From positions 1,178,001 through 1,242,000 of the forward strand of contig CAMPDV010000005.1 of the NCBI GenBank assembly GCA_946699065.1: a stretch of 64,000 bases of DNA, in the 5' to 3' direction. Below, piece by piece: positions 22,408 through 35,464 of this stretch; the first letter of the stretch is position 1, and every line of letters begins with the position of its first letter. This DNA is from Loxodes magnus (taxonomy: Eukaryota; Ciliophora; Karyorelictea; Loxodida; Loxodidae). Both the position numbers and the translations under genes were made by a program. Below the pieces are notes generated by a model. The model saw only the letters and a program-made list of their open reading frames with translations, made no database searches and had not been told where the DNA came from.

Positions 22408-24599
22408 TCAAGCTCTTTTCCACTACATAATAGTATTATCGTAGCCACCTGTCGAAATTATATACTTGTCATCTTTAGACCATTTTACATTTGTTACATG
22501 TTCAGAATGGGCTCTAAAATTAATAAATATTACTTAAAAGCTTTTCCCTTGGCTCCATCTCCATTAGGGAATCCAAAAAGAGTAACAAAACCCCAGTCGT
22601 TTCCTATAGCTAAAAACTAATAATCGTAACTTCTAGATACAGTATTTACATGAGTAAAATCTATAACCCCTTAGAATATTCCTTAAACATGCCAACCAAA
22701 TTTCGTACTATATGTCTACCATTGAGTATCTTTGGTATTTGAAGCTCCACTTTTTATTTATTATCCATTAGCAACATCAAAGAAAAGAAGTTCATAAGCT
22801 CCACATGTTGATTTGATATACTTTCCGTCAGCACTAAAGTCAAAAGTTTCTATAAATGAATTATGTGCTTTCAAAGTTTTCGATAAAGAGTAGTTACCAT
22901 CTGCATCAAATAGATAAATGTTATTATCATGAGACCCAATTGCTAGGTATTTTCCGTCAGGAGAATATTTCATTACTTAAGACCACTCTTACGGTTATTT
23001 TCCTGAAGCTATTTCCTAGGTAAGGTCATTAATTCCAGCAAAAACTTTCCAAGAACCATCATTTATTCCAACTGCAACGTGACCTTTTTGTGGATGAACG
23101 GCAACAGCTCTAGCTTGTTAGTTTGGAGGTAAAGGACTAAGAGTACTTGCTCCTATGCCTGCTCTTCTTTTTGGCCCTGGATTTGCATTAACAATACCTT
23201 AGCCAATACATTTTCTTGTTTATGAATCCCATACTAAAATTTTATTGTCATCTCCAGTTGTAACGAACGTATTAGGAGCTTGTCCAAAGTCTAAACCCCA
23301 GACCTCACCATCACTGTGACTCTTCATATAATTAGTAGTTTGATTCTATTTTATAACGTTTATTGAACCATCTCTTAAACCAACTAAAACATCTCCACTT
23401 TAATTTACATCGATGCTTCTTGGAGTAGAAGTAACCTTTATTTCAGATTTTTTTGTCAAATCAGCTCCACTTATTACAATTAAATTGTCACCTCCACCAG
23501 AATAAACTACGTCATTAACTACTCTAACTGTATGAACTGCTTTATTATGCAATTTAACAGCTTTTGAGAGTTAATTACCAGTAAAAAGATAAACATGGCC
23601 GGTAGTTCCACCACAAATTGCATTGCCATTACTTGTATAATTAATTGAAGTCATGTTAGACTATGGAGCTACTTTTCCAAAGATACCTCTATTTTTTCCT
23701 TAAAAGCCATTGGCACCTACTTTCCATACATAAGCATGTTTTATTCCAACTGTCATAAAAGTATTCTCTGTTGGATGCCAAGCTAAATCTAAAATCTTGT
23801 CAGGACCTCCTTTATCTTCAGCTATTTTAGCACCAGTTTCCCAGTTAAAAACTCTAACAGTATGATCATTATCCAAAGCAGCTGAAGCTAATAATTTTCC
23901 ATCACTACTAAATGAAAGAGCAGTAACTGCTCTACTATCTCTTCCTTACCTAAAATCAGCTAGAGGCTTAGCTTCTGGATCATTTGCTTTCCAAACACAT
24001 ATTTTGGGATTTTTTCCTACTTCTCCAGTAGCTACTAATTATCTTTTGCTATCGATAGCCAAAGCAGTTATATCATCATTATGTCCATTAGCATTTTCTT
24101 TATATCCAGCTCCAAAGAATTTCTAAGTATTATTCTAAAGATTCATCACAACTCCAATAGCTGCAGTCATATATACAATGCAATTTTAATCTGAAGTATA
24201 GAATAAATTTTATCTAGAATCAAAGGATCTATATCCATAAACGTAATCTAATTGTAAGTTCAAATTTGGTAAAGCATTTTTCATTTATGGAGGATTGGAA
24301 GGTGCCACAATTGCACCCACAAAAGGTTTAACTGCCAATGCCTAATCTCCAGAACCAACTAATTCTTCTTCAAAGATACCAAATGCCTCCTAATTAGATT
24401 CAGGTTTATTTTCCTTTCTTTAATATTTACGATCTGCTTCTTATAATAATTCTTCATCATCTCCAGCTTAAAATGTATCTCCTTCAGTTGTTAGGTTTGA
24501 GGCAGCAGGCTTCTACTCGTTCTACTTCTACTTCTATTCCACTTACGTCTACTTCTAAGATTATTAAACATCAGGCTAAGAACTAGTTCCGCAACCCAT
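22408..24599 (-). CDS. EML-type WD40 microtubule-associated protein (HELP + WD repeats), 723 aa
   Basis: ATG 24599 to tandem TGA TGA at 22410-22405; one 20-nt intron (22514-22533). The N-terminus MGCGTSS fits N-myristoylation at Gly2 with palmitoylation at Cys3, suggesting membrane anchoring. A disordered Gln-rich segment of about 110 residues leads into the HELP motif (LQLDYVYGYRSFDSRQNLFY) and two WD40 propellers (the TAPE unit), with typical blades such as VTALSFSSDGKLLASAALD, KILDLAWHPTENTFMTVG, GEVWGLDFGQ, VMKYSPDGKYLAIGSHD and VTNVKWSKDDKYIISTGG. EMAP/EML proteins bind tubulin and the cytoskeleton. The trimerising coiled coil of animal EMLs is not evident. Confidence 0.92.
22514..22533 (-). 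other. 20-nt intron in the EML-like gene
   Basis: On the minus strand the intron reads GTAATATTTATTAATTTTAG. Without removal the WD40 frame is lost at this point; with it, KAFKAHSEHVTNVKWSK is restored and the ORF ends at TGA TGA. This is the clearest frame-based proof of a miniature GT-AG intron in the window. Confidence 0.9.
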
Positions 24600-25604
24600 T
24601 TAATAAATTATAAAATATTTAATTTTGATTCCTTAAATAAAATACGTAACTGAAATTTGAATTTAGAAGATGGAAAAGTGGAAACTTAAATTAATAAATT
24701 CTACTTAGCAAGTAATTTTAAACTTAAAACAGTTTTTAATTATGTTTTTAACGCAATTCATAAAACTGTAACTCCATTTTTAGATTATCTCTTACTTATA
24801 TTTACTAATAATATAGCTGGCTTTTTCTGCTAAATATCTAGGTATTTTTTTTCTTTTCTTTCTTCTTACTAATTAACTTTATCCTTAATGCTATAGAGTT
24901 AAGGTTTTATTTTGCAAGGTTATAATATAATTAATATTTGGAAAGCTAAAATATCTCTATTCCTTATTAGCTATAATACTCTTTGTCTGTCTTATACAGC
25001 TCTAAAAATATCAGATTTTAGAATGAAAAATCATACATTTTGGCTAATTTATGCAAGCTAACTATTTATCAGAACTAGTTTGTTCTCAAATAAATTTGTA
25101 GTGATAATTTACTAGATACAGATACAACAATAGGCATATTTTAGTAAAATTGAAGGCTTAAAGCAATTACCTCAATTATAATAGAAAATAAGCATTAGTC
25201 TAAATTTATTTAAGTATAGAAGAATTAAGATAAGACATACTTTAAATTATTTAATAATCTATATTCAAATATTTTTTCATTTCCAATACCAGCTAAATTA
25301 GGGTAATTTTGCGGTATTTAGTTTGAATTAATAGCGTGTTGTAAATATAACTCATTCAGATGAATACTTTTCTGTTGAATTACTCTTATTTTTATAATAA
25401 TTATTGAAGAATAAAAGAAACTATTTTGATATAAAGTTGTAATTCTTTCATAAGATATCTAGAAGATAATTATAAGCTCTATGATTTTAAATTAATCTTT
25501 AATATATTTATTTTAAAAGATAACTGTATTTGATAAGGATAATGCTTTAGATGTTAAGCTCAAATTAAATAAGTTTAAAGAAAAATCAGAATAGCTTCAT
25601 GCTC
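24600..25604. other. AT-rich spacer
   Basis: About 1 kb upstream of the EML-like gene and downstream of NHP2. No recognisable content apart from AT-rich sequence that presumably includes the EML promoter. Confidence 0.45.
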
Positions 25605-26078
25605 TCAAATGTAGGGATTAATTTCTTTTATTTGTTTCGAAATTTCTTTAAAATCTTCATAGAATTGTTTCATTTCAGTCTTTTTGCTCGGTTTTAATAT
25701 CATTATAACTGTTGTATCATTTCCACTTAATGTGGCTGCACCAAGTTTTTTTCTGTCTGCAACGTAAACATATGGAATGCTTTTATCCTCACAAACTATA
25801 GGAATATGAGCAATAATTTCTACAGGACTAACATCTCCTGCTAAAATAATAATTCCTTAGGCATCGTGTCTGATAGATTTCATTACTTCTTTAACTCCTC
25901 GCATAACTTGCTAATGAGGTGCCATTTTGCTTGCTAGTTTTATAATTGCTTTAGTTAGAGATTTTCCTGCCATTGGAGTTGCAATTGGAGATCTATAATT
26001 GCTTGGACATTATTATGCTAGCTCATCTTCTAATTCTTCATTAGTTCTTCTTCTTTTTTTAGGGTTTTCTCCTTCCAT
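25605..26078 (-). CDS. NHP2: H/ACA snoRNP protein NHP2 (L7Ae/NHP2 family)
   Basis: ATG 26078 to TGA 25607-25605, 157 aa, no intron. After a basic N-terminus (PKKRRRTNEELEDE) the L7Ae fold is clear: KAIIKLASKMAPHQQVMRGV, HDAQGIIILAGDVSPVEIIA, HIPIVCEDKSIPYVYVADRK and LGAATLSGNDTTVIM. The RGVKEV helix and IPYVYV strand are diagnostic of NHP2/L7Ae. Length matches NHP2 (153-157 aa). NHP2 is a core subunit of H/ACA snoRNPs, which guide pseudouridylation of rRNA in the nucleolus, and of telomerase in some eukaryotes. Snu13/15.5K is less likely given the N-terminal extension and the spacing. Confidence 0.92.
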
Positions 26079-27165
26079 TTAATAATAAATTTAATTAATA
26101 AGCAAAACAATCAATTATATTGTTCATACTTTCGCTCTCACTTCTACCTTTATATAAAACTTTTAGACTCATAGTACAAAAATAAGCTTTAAATCTGATT
26201 TTTCATAAGTCTATATTCAATAAAGCTAGTATGATCCAATAATATGGTCTATTTATTAACCAATGATAAGTAATATTCCATATTTAGACTATAATCTCAC
26301 TTATAAATTCTTTAATGAGAAACTAGAGGTAAATATTGCATAAAATAGTAGTATAAAGGCAATAAGTTATAAAAGCTAATATTTTACATTTATAGCATTA
26401 AATAGGTATTATATAATCTTCAAAAGCATATATCCAGCAATCTTCTAAGAAAAGCAGAAATAAAAGGTAGATATATATATCCTAAACTTTAAATATAAGT
26501 AATAAATATTCTATATCTAATATTCTATTAATTAAGGGAGTTCTATTGGGAATTTTTCTTCTAATATTTTAAGATATAACTATTTAATTAACTAATGCTA
26601 GGTTATTCATCTTTAATCAGAAACTCTAAGTTAGAATAAACTAAAATTCATAATCTTTATTTAAGAAACTAGGAAGAGTATTGGCAAATGATAGTAGATA
26701 TATTTAAAATTATATTGAGAGCATACTGTGAGTAAGTTCATTAAGACTATGCAATAAATATAATACTTATACTTCAATATGATCTTTCATAAAATAATTT
26801 TAATTAAGAAAAATTAAAAAATCAGATATCTCTATAAATAATCAGCTATTTGGCTATAAAGATTTTTAAATATAACTAATAAAAGAATTTCTTTAAGTAG
26901 AATGATAAATAAAAGAAGAAGCTATAAGATAAAATAATCATAAAAGGGATTAATTAAAGTAAATAAGGCTATAATTAAGTTTTCTTATTTATAGCTAATT
27001 AGTTATATTTATTTTAAAATTCTTAGCATTGACTGTTTATTTTAAATATTCTAATTTTTAATTTTGAATATTCAAACTTAAAAGAATTTTTATACTTCTT
27101 GACTAAGAAATTTCAAATTCAAACTGGTTTAAAAGGGATGCAGAAGAGGAATGATATAAATAGAA
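26079..27165. other. AT-rich spacer between divergent genes
   Basis: About 1.1 kb between the starts of NHP2 (minus) and the glycoprotein gene (plus). It should contain both promoters. No conserved element recognised. Confidence 0.45.
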
Positions 27166-28413
27166 ATGAAATCTGGACTTATCTGCCTTGCTTTCCTTGC
27201 AAACATTTTTATACATTAAGCTTATGCTTAAACTGGATAAAATGAAACAAGTTCTACTAATGGAACAAACGTTTAGAATCCAACTTAAACTTCTAATGAA
27301 ACGGTTTCTTAAAATGTAACATAAACTGAAAATGGAACTGTTTCTTAAAATGTAACATAAACTGCAAACGGAACTGTTTCTTAAAATGTAACATAAACTG
27401 CAAACGAAACAGCTTCTTAAAATGTAACATAGCAAACTGATTAAAAAACTGAATAAAACACAAAAAAACCAAGCAATGAAACATCTTCAGCCAATACGGC
27501 AGTATAAAATCAAACTTTTGAATAGCCCAAAAAAACTTGCCCTTTATGGAAATGTGACAGTGATATGCCAAAAGATTGGTGCTATAAACATAATGAAAGT
27601 GATAAATCAATTCACGCTGCAAATATAGCAAAAAACGAATCATCATGCTACATTTTAAATTACTTTGAGACAGGAGAGTAAAGTTTGAAGAAAGATAAAT
27701 AAGGATATCCTTTAAATGCTACAAATTATTTCTAAAGTCTTTCAGATACTTTATGTAAGAACAGGGATTGGTAGAATCAAGCAAGATGTTAAGACTTCTG
27801 TACATCAAGATTATATGAAGCAAATGTAACTGACGATTAAGGAAAAGTCACGCTAAAAAATTTAACTGATTATTAATGTACTTATGATCAATACCTTAAA
27901 AATCATTCTCACTCTCAAATTGGATTACGTGAATGGGAAGAATGTGATTATGATAAATAATGCTCAAGTTAGCATTGTGAATGTGTACCTAATTCTAAAA
28001 ACACAAAAGGTAGATGTACAACAAGTGTCTATGATGATGAATATAGATATTTCTGGAAGCACGTTTGCTAAGATAAAGATGTCGATAAAAATTGGGAGCG
28101 TAATACTTGTGAAGACTTTTTGCAAATTTTATATGCTCATATTACTTAAGCTTTAGATGAAGACGATGATTTGCCATGCTTACAAACTTTTAGTGATTAT
28201 GATTCTTTGATAAAGCTACATGATGATCTTGAAGAACTTTAATAAGTCTCAATTATAGGATGGGTAATTGCAGGAGTAGTTGTTTGCATTATAATATGTG
28301 TAGTTTGTGGCGCCTCTTAGAAGGAAAAAATAAAAGAAGAATACGAAAAATTTAGAAAAAACAAGTCCAATAAGAAGCCTTTATTACAACAAACTGATGC
28401 TATTTAGGCTTGA
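27166..28413 (+). CDS. Type I membrane glycoprotein with N-glycosylation repeats, 415 aa
   Basis: ATG 27166 to TGA 28411-28413, 416 codons, no intron. A signal peptide (GLICLAFLANIFIHQAYA) is followed by four 12-residue repeats of the form NGTVSQNVTQTA, each with two NxT/S sequons, then a Cys-rich ectodomain with about 18 cysteines (CPLWKCDSDMPKDWCYKH, CDYDKQCSSQHCECVP). A single TM helix (IIGWVIAGVVVCIIICVVCG, residues about 363-383) and a basic cytosolic tail (KEKIKEEYEKFRKNKSNKK) complete a surface-protein layout. Function is unknown; it may be a cell-surface or secretory-pathway coat protein. An earlier ATG at 27139 is out of frame. Confidence 0.85.
27295..27432 (+). repeat. 36-bp in-frame tandem repeats, about 3.8 copies
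   Basis: The unit encodes N-G/E-T-V/A-SQNVTQT-A/E (12 codons). The middle copies are nearly identical at the DNA level, which suggests recent unequal crossing over or slippage. Each copy carries two N-glycosylation sequons, so copy-number change would change the glycan density of the surface protein. Confidence 0.9.
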
Positions 28414-30839
28414 GAAACTTTTAAAAACATATTTTATGTATTATCTATAAGCTAATTTTATGCTTTCTTATGCTATTATTTAATTTATACCTTAAAAAAC
28501 TATTAGCAAAAAAATTTTAATTAGCTTATAAATTGTTATTTTGAAGATAGTTCTAAGCACTTTATGTAACTATCGATATTATTATATGAACTTAAGATAT
28601 TAAATAGTAAATAATTATATAAAGTAATATTAGATCTATAAAGAAATAAGCATATTCTATTATATCACTACTAATAATATCCATTTATAATTTGCTATTG
28701 TTACTATTTTGTTCTGTTAATTTATTTAGAGTAAAACAATTACTTTATTAGATATTAAGATCTAGTTTTTAAGAATTTCTTCTAAATTTAAATTTTAAGA
28801 AACTTAATAAATTTCCAAAAAATGTTCAAATATAATATAAAAAGGCAACTTTAATAGGTAGTTTTATTTTGTGATTGCTTTTATTTAAAGAAGTTATTTA
28901 TTTTATATTCCTAGCTTTTTATAACTATTTAGTATGCTTATAATTACTTAATTTACAATTTTAATTTAGTTTTGCTTCAATTCAATTAAGTTGTTCGTTA
29001 GATAAGTTTAAATTATTTTTAGTACTAGGAAGCATAAAAGTTTTTAAAAAGTAGATAGAATGGTAGTTTATAAAAATCTAAGGAAATATAAACTAAATAG
29101 AAAATATTAACTTAACAATATAGATAAAAAGTAATTGAAATAGATTATAACAATAAAATACCTAGTTAATAATGAAATACTAAAGATGCTTCTCTTTTAA
29201 TGAAGCTATGCAAATTATTACATTTAGATTAAACATGCAGGTTCATGCTTAATGCTAATAAATTATCAAATACTCCAAAAATAAAAATTAAAGAAGATTA
29301 AAATCTAAAATAAAATAGATTTAATAATTGATTATGCGTAAATAAAGACTATTAAGTTAAAGTTAAAATATTTCATCGTTATAATTCATTTAAAATATCA
29401 AATAAACTTTTTAAATACAAAATGTGTTATATATAGTTTAGCTCAGAAATTTATTTAAATCTAACTAGTGTTTATTAATAATTATGCTATCTAATATATC
29501 ATAAATATAATTTGCTTTATAATAACTTTCTATACACTAACACTTGCATATATTAAAAAAATGAGTAATGTCTATCCTTATTAAGTAGCTATAGATATTA
29601 TTAAAATAATTATTTAGCTATTATTTAAAATGTAAATTTAGCACTCATTTAATTATAATATAATCCTTTACTCAAAGTAATTTTCTTCAACTTTATATTC
29701 TATTCTATAACAAAAATTTATTTGGCTAATAAATAGAACTAATAAATAAATTGACTGAAAGGAAATTGAGAAACTAGTAATCTATTTTCTATCTCATATT
29801 TATTATTTATGAGATTGGAGTAGAATCAGAAATTTTAGATAAAAAGTATAATACTCTATTATTAAAGCAAGATTAATTATAGCAACATAATAAAATGAAA
29901 AGTTTTAAGAGCAGCAGTTATAGATAATTTGATTCATAATTAAAAAAGGAATTTACATTTTATACTAATTAATTAAATTTAAAAGTTTGTTCAATTGTAA
30001 AATTCAGACAAATAGTAAATAAAGAAATCTATTCATAAACTTCTATTCTAAATATGAAAAATATGAAAAATAAGAAAAAGAAAATAAAATTTAGGAGGAA
30101 TATTAAAATTGTTGACTGTATTAACTTTAAATTTTTATTATTTAAATTGAATACTAAAAAATTGTAATTTAATGAAGCTAAAGGCCTTAGAGAGTTTTAA
30201 TTTTATAATACTATATGGTAATTTATTTATACACATGAAATTATGTCCAACAATTAAGAAAGTAATTATTTAATAAAGGCTAAGCTCAAAAGGAAAATTT
30301 TAATTGATAACTTTGAGACAGTTTGAACACAAATAAAATTGTATCTTTCACTTTTTATAATCTAAAGCTAATTCTTTATAAATAATCTTTTAAATTCATA
30401 GCTAATCTTAAATTTAAAACTCACAGTCTTTAGAATTGTATTAAAAACAACTTTAATAATGTTAAAATTTCATAATTTATGCCCGAGACAAATAAAAGAT
30501 GATTAATTACTTGATCATTTAATAATAGAAATAGATAGCTAGACTAAATTATTTTAGCTTATTTGATAAAAAATTTCATAATTTTTAATTAAATTTAAAG
30601 ATTCTATATCTCCTATATGATAGCTATAAACTACTGGTGCTGAAGATTTAAATTATTTATTTTTAAAGATACACTTATATAGACTATATGAATTTATTTA
30701 CTTTATATTCTTTATCTTTTTTATTCTTTTCTAAATCTGCATACAATCTATAATCAGTCTTTCTTCTAAAAGCTTTACAATAAACTAGAGCAAAGGATAT
30801 ATAACTTATACTTGTAGAAGGATTGCTAAAAAATTAGAT
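28414..30839. other. Long AT-rich spacer
   Basis: About 2.4 kb between the glycoprotein gene and the SLC22-like gene. Extremely AT-rich, without open frames of protein-like composition. No repeat or RNA gene recognised by eye. Confidence 0.5.
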
Positions 30840-33012
30840 ATGGATAGAGTAGAAAATAATGATAAAGCTTAATTAAAACTAAAGTAGAAGAAATGAATAT
30901 TTTCTAAATAAAAAGTTCATGCAGAAAGAAATAAAAAGATGGAAGAAATAAATACAATTATTACAGTAGACTAAAGTTTAAGCAGAGTATGAGGAACAGG
31001 AAAGTATTAGAAGTGTTTATTTATAACAATTCTCATTATTCATATCACTTTGTCATATTTCATTATGTCATACTCGTACGTCATTTAAATGCCTTCTCAC
31101 AATTTCAGCACTTATTCTAATTGTACTATTGAGGAATACTGTATTCATGAATAATGTCAAACTTATTCAGACTAAAAATCTTCCAACGTTATTTTAGAAT
31201 GGTAATTGCTTATATAGAGATTTAGTGTGTGGAGATTTCAAAACTTAAGATTTGTGCTTTTTCCTATTGTTTACATTTTTGTTGATAGGAAGCATTATAG
31301 CAGCAATAACAGCAGATAAGTTAGGTAGAAGGAAAAATATAAAAGTAATGTATCTAATATTTATGATTGGAAACTTAGTTATTGCAGGAGCCCCAAATAT
31401 GCTTTTTATGATGGTTGGAATTGCAATTTCAGCTTTTGGTTTTGGAGGAGCAATATTTGTAAGCTGAGTTTATCTTTATGAAAATTTTCCAATTAAAAAT
31501 GCCGTTGAAATAAATAGTACATCATCATATATACCAAAGTATATAGTGCTTCTTATAGGATCTTGAAGTGCTGGAGCTTTTCTAAGTACTATAGTACATT
31601 TAGCCATATATTAGTGAAGAATTTTGTTCCTTATAAATTTCTGCATTTGCTTTAGTAACTGCTTTTTACTTTTTAAGATCACTCTTGAGTCTCCTAATTT
31701 CCTAGCTTATGTTTTAAATGACTTTGACCAAGCGAAGGTAGTTTTAAATTTAATGGCTGAGATTAATAAAGGTAGGTTTAAGATTAAAAAATTAAAAGGA
31801 GAGAATTTTAAAGATGGATATCTTAACACTTCCAAGGAAATCCTAGGTCAGTAGCAATCTTCAGATATTTCATTATAACCTAAGTAAAGCGAAAAATGAA
31901 ATCATCCAATAAACTTAGATCAAGCTATTTAAAATAAGACTTCTTTATAAGCTTTCAACATCCTGATAAACTAAGGTTCAATACTTAAATTCCTTATCGT
32001 TTAGTTATTTACCTGAATCTTTATAGAACTGAATATGATAGTACTTACTTAATAATTTGTTATCGCAGTAAAGTCAGAACCTTTAACAGGATTTCTGGCT
32101 TCCTTGTTTATCCTTATTGGAATAATTTTTGCTTTTTTATCCTTAAAAAAGTTTGAATGGAAACAAAGTACTTCCTTTGGAATTCTACTTACCTCAATAT
32201 TTCAAATTTCTTATTTCCTTATGAGAAATTTTAGTAACCAGCAGGGTTATGGGGAATTTATTTTTACCTTAGTTTTTCTTTCAATTTCACTGATAAGTAT
32301 TTTTTACTCTTTAACAAACTATCTAATCTTAACCTTAGACATATTCAATATATTTCAGGTGATTAAGATTTACTGCTTTAATCAGATAGTCACTTAAATA
32401 GCTATCATAGTGTATTACGTTTTAGTTTCCAACTTTGGCTTCTTTAATGACTATAATGTTTTGCTAACTGGAATTTTTTTACTGATTACTGCAATCTTCT
32501 CTATTTTGTTGAAAAAGCAGGATTTAGAGTAAATATGTTAGAAGTTCAATTCTTTTAGTAAATAGACTGCCTCTACTGTAAATTCAGTTTAAACGCTAGC
32601 TTGAAAATCTAGACTTTCTGAACTTGAAATAGATAATATTAAAGAAAACGTAGCACCTCAAGCTAATTTCGGTACTCCCACTTTTCCTGGCTTACTCATA
32701 TCTGAAATGCTAAATGGATTGGCTAAATAAACAAAAATTAAATTAAATGAAGAAGATCAAAACGAAGAGGAAGAAAATTAAGACCTAGAAGACAAAAAAT
32801 AGTCAAATGATAGCAACTTACAGTCAGTCCAAGCAAAAATTGATAAAATAAGTTCACCAAAGGGTATTATAATAAACGAGACTCCTAAATTCAAGTGTCC
32901 AGATATAAAATTTAATATGTGACTTGCTGAAATAAATATAATTATATTATTATTTATCCTCATTCCTTTCACTTAATATACTTTCATCATTTTTTACTAG
33001 CATTATCAATGA
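30840..33012 (+). CDS. SLC22-like MFS transporter (organic cation/anion type), 718 aa
   Basis: ATG 30840 to TGA 33010-33012, interrupted by a 16-nt intron (31202-31217). The basic N-terminus precedes TM1 (TLSYFIMSYSYVI). The large loop after TM1 carries cysteines and ends in ILEWDLVCGDFKTQ, the SLC22 hallmark; this motif is rebuilt only when the intron is spliced. Next comes the MFS motif A, ADKLGRRKNIKV, then further TMs, a charged central loop (PNFLAYVLNDFDQAKVVLN resembles the SP-R-WL loop) and TM7-11. An unusually long acidic cytosolic segment of about 140 residues separates the penultimate and last TM (IIILLFILIPFTQYTFII). Substrate cannot be told. In-frame TGA codons give Trp, for example GSWSAGAF. 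Confidence 0.85.
31202..31217 (+). other. 16-nt intron in the SLC22-like gene
   Basis: GTAATTGCTTATATAG. Its removal joins the two frames and creates the family motif EWDLVCGD across the junction, with the Trp codon (TGA) itself split by the intron. This is independent support for both the intron and TGA = Trp. Confidence 0.9.
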
Positions 33013-35464
33013 AAATCATGTCTTAATATTATAAGACCACTCACTAAGGATCTCTTATAAGTTTAAATAAGTCTTTTAATTAAAGTTAAACCTTGCTAAA
33101 AATAAGGAAATAGTATTAAGTAAAGCTGAAATATGCTATATCTCTAATAATTAAGATAAATATAATAAATAAACTTAAAAATTAATATAATAACCAACTT
33201 AAAGTCTGATGCTTGGCTTAATTAAAAAGCATATTAGTATTAAGTACAAATAGCACTAATTTGCCTAAAACTGGATAATTAAATAGCTTAGTAAATTAAG
33301 ATTCGCTTAGTGTAAAATAGGATTACTTACTATATTGCTATAATCATTTAATAGCAACTAATTCATTAATATGGTTATTTATTTTATATCTTAGGGCTAT
33401 TTATTTATCCTTTAAAGGAATTATTATAATATATTGTATAAGCATAGCTTGATAATTGCCTCTATCCCTTAAATTTGAAGAAGTCTAATAAATTACTTAG
33501 AGAAACTTTAGATTCTAAATTAATAAAAGTATTTAAACTTGTTAAAAAGAAGTTTTAAATTGTCTAAATTCTAACAAAGTTTGAAGCAATGGAAAGCAGA
33601 CTCTATTTTTAACTATATTAAGGTATACAAAAGCATTATTGATATTCTACCTTATTATATGGTTATTTACTAACTAAAATTAAATCTAAAATCTAATCAT
33701 AGAATCATAAATAGAAAGTATCATAAAATAACACCTTTTATCTATTAATGCTAATCAATAAGGGTTAATTTTATCTTATTTTATTCCAAAGTTACCTTTA
33801 AGACATAAACATAAATGAGTAAAGTAATATTAAAGGAGAATAGAAACAATTAAAGCCTATTATTAAGATATTATTAAACTGGTATATATTTTATCTATAT
33901 CCTTAAATATAGCTTATTTAGATATTGGACTAGAAACTTACTAGCATTTTCTATAGATTCCTTCAGATTTTTAAATAATAATAAATACTAGAACCTCATT
34001 TCATTTTTTGCTTAGAATTATCCAAAAGATAGCCTTAGATAGTTACCAAATATTTATTTCTATTTAAAATTAGAGACTTAACATCATTCCCCTATATAAG
34101 CTATTTATACATTTTTTGTCTTAGTTTAAATTAAAAAGATTTAAGGTATCTAAAATAGAACTAGCAATTGCTTACTTTATCTATTATCAACTTTTAACTA
34201 AATGCTTTTAAATTAATTTCTTTCAAAAGTTAGGAACAAAATTACAATATTAGCATTAGTTTAAATAAGTAGAAACGATAAGCCTTTATTTCGAAGGAAC
34301 AATCATTTATAATATAAATTTAAAGAGAAATTCAAACAGAATATCAAATTATTTCTTTCTTAGACAAACTATTTAAAATTTAGTTAGAAATATAAGAAAT
34401 TTAAATTTATAATTCATTCTTAGCTATTCAAGCTTAAATTTATAGATGCTAGTATGAATGAAGAGAAAATATATCTAGTAATCAAATGTATGAAAATAGC
34501 CATGATAAAAATACCTAAGTTAAATTAAATTTATTCTTAAGGTATCAAGAAGGAGAAAGTGCTATTTTTACAAGATAAATATATCAAATTAATATCTAAA
34601 TGGCTTAGTTAGTCGTAACTAAGTCAAGAGATAATAAAGCAAAGGATTAAAATTGAAAAGTAAAATAAGTATAGATAATAATAATCTTTCTAAATAATAT
34701 TTAGATAATTAATGAAATTAAGAGTAGTATTATATATCTAATACTCATTTGTCATCTTAAGGATCTATTAAGAATCATAATACTTTACTATTTTAATAAT
34801 TAAACAATTCCAGTAAAAATTATAATGCAACTTCATTGCTACTAAAGGTGATGCTAATACTTATTTTATTAAAATCTTCTCATAAATAAAGAACTTAATA
34901 TGGCCGAGCTAATTTAATCTGCTTAAAAAAGGAAAAAGATATATTTAAGCACAACAGATAATTGATATAATCATATCGTAAGTCTAAATAAGTTATAAAC
35001 GATAAAATGAAATAAATATATTGTGAAAAGGGGATTTAAGTACATTAGATAAAAGTATAGCATTTGTACTTTTAAGTTTATAATTATCTCTTTACATTAA
35101 ACTCTTTATTGCTTGCTTTAATTTATCCTATGCATAATTCCCTTATCTATATCATTATTATAATATGGCTTTTTATTTAAACGATAATGTTAGCATCTAA
35201 TAAATCTTTAAACTTAATTAAATCTTATCTCCAGTCTTTCAACATAATTTTAAGGGCAATTATGTTTTTGCGAATTTTTGATGAAATTGATGTTAAGATG
35301 TATTTAGATGAGGGCTGTTGAAAGTAAAGAAAAAGGAAATAAATGACTGTAAATTTACAAAAGTTAAACTTCAATAAATTACATTAAAAAATCCATTATC
35401 AATAAAGATGGGAATTCTAGCCTTGTGTTGTCGCTCCTAGAGGAGCGATTATATTTTTGATAGC
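33013..35464. other. Long AT-rich spacer, with a possible small alternative ORF near its end
   Basis: About 2.45 kb with no gene recognised in its first 2.2 kb. Near the end, an alternative frame from ATG 35262 to TGA 35637-35639 (125 aa, with a possible TM helix GAIIFLIACLLSL) overlaps the small gene at 35465 in another frame. Its first part is as AT-rich as the spacer, so I consider it less likely than the 35465 ORF. Confidence 0.4.
35432..35449. repeat. GC-rich perfect hairpin upstream of a small ORF
   Basis: TCGCTCCTAGAGGAGCGA has 8-bp arms (TCGCTCCT / AGGAGCGA) and a 2-nt centre. Such a GC-rich palindrome is striking in this AT-rich DNA. It ends 15 bp before ATG 35465. It could be a protein-binding site, a structured leader or chance. 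Confidence 0.6.

Noticed and set aside
27103..27646. Two minus-strand frames with repeated Cys/Leu/Phe units
   Set aside because: They are antisense shadows of the 36-bp repeats in the glycoprotein gene; the plus frame has signal peptide, sequons, TM and a clean stop.
35270..35340. Possible box C/D snoRNA (TGATGA-like words)
   Set aside because: There is no paired D box (CTGA) at a suitable distance and no terminal stem.
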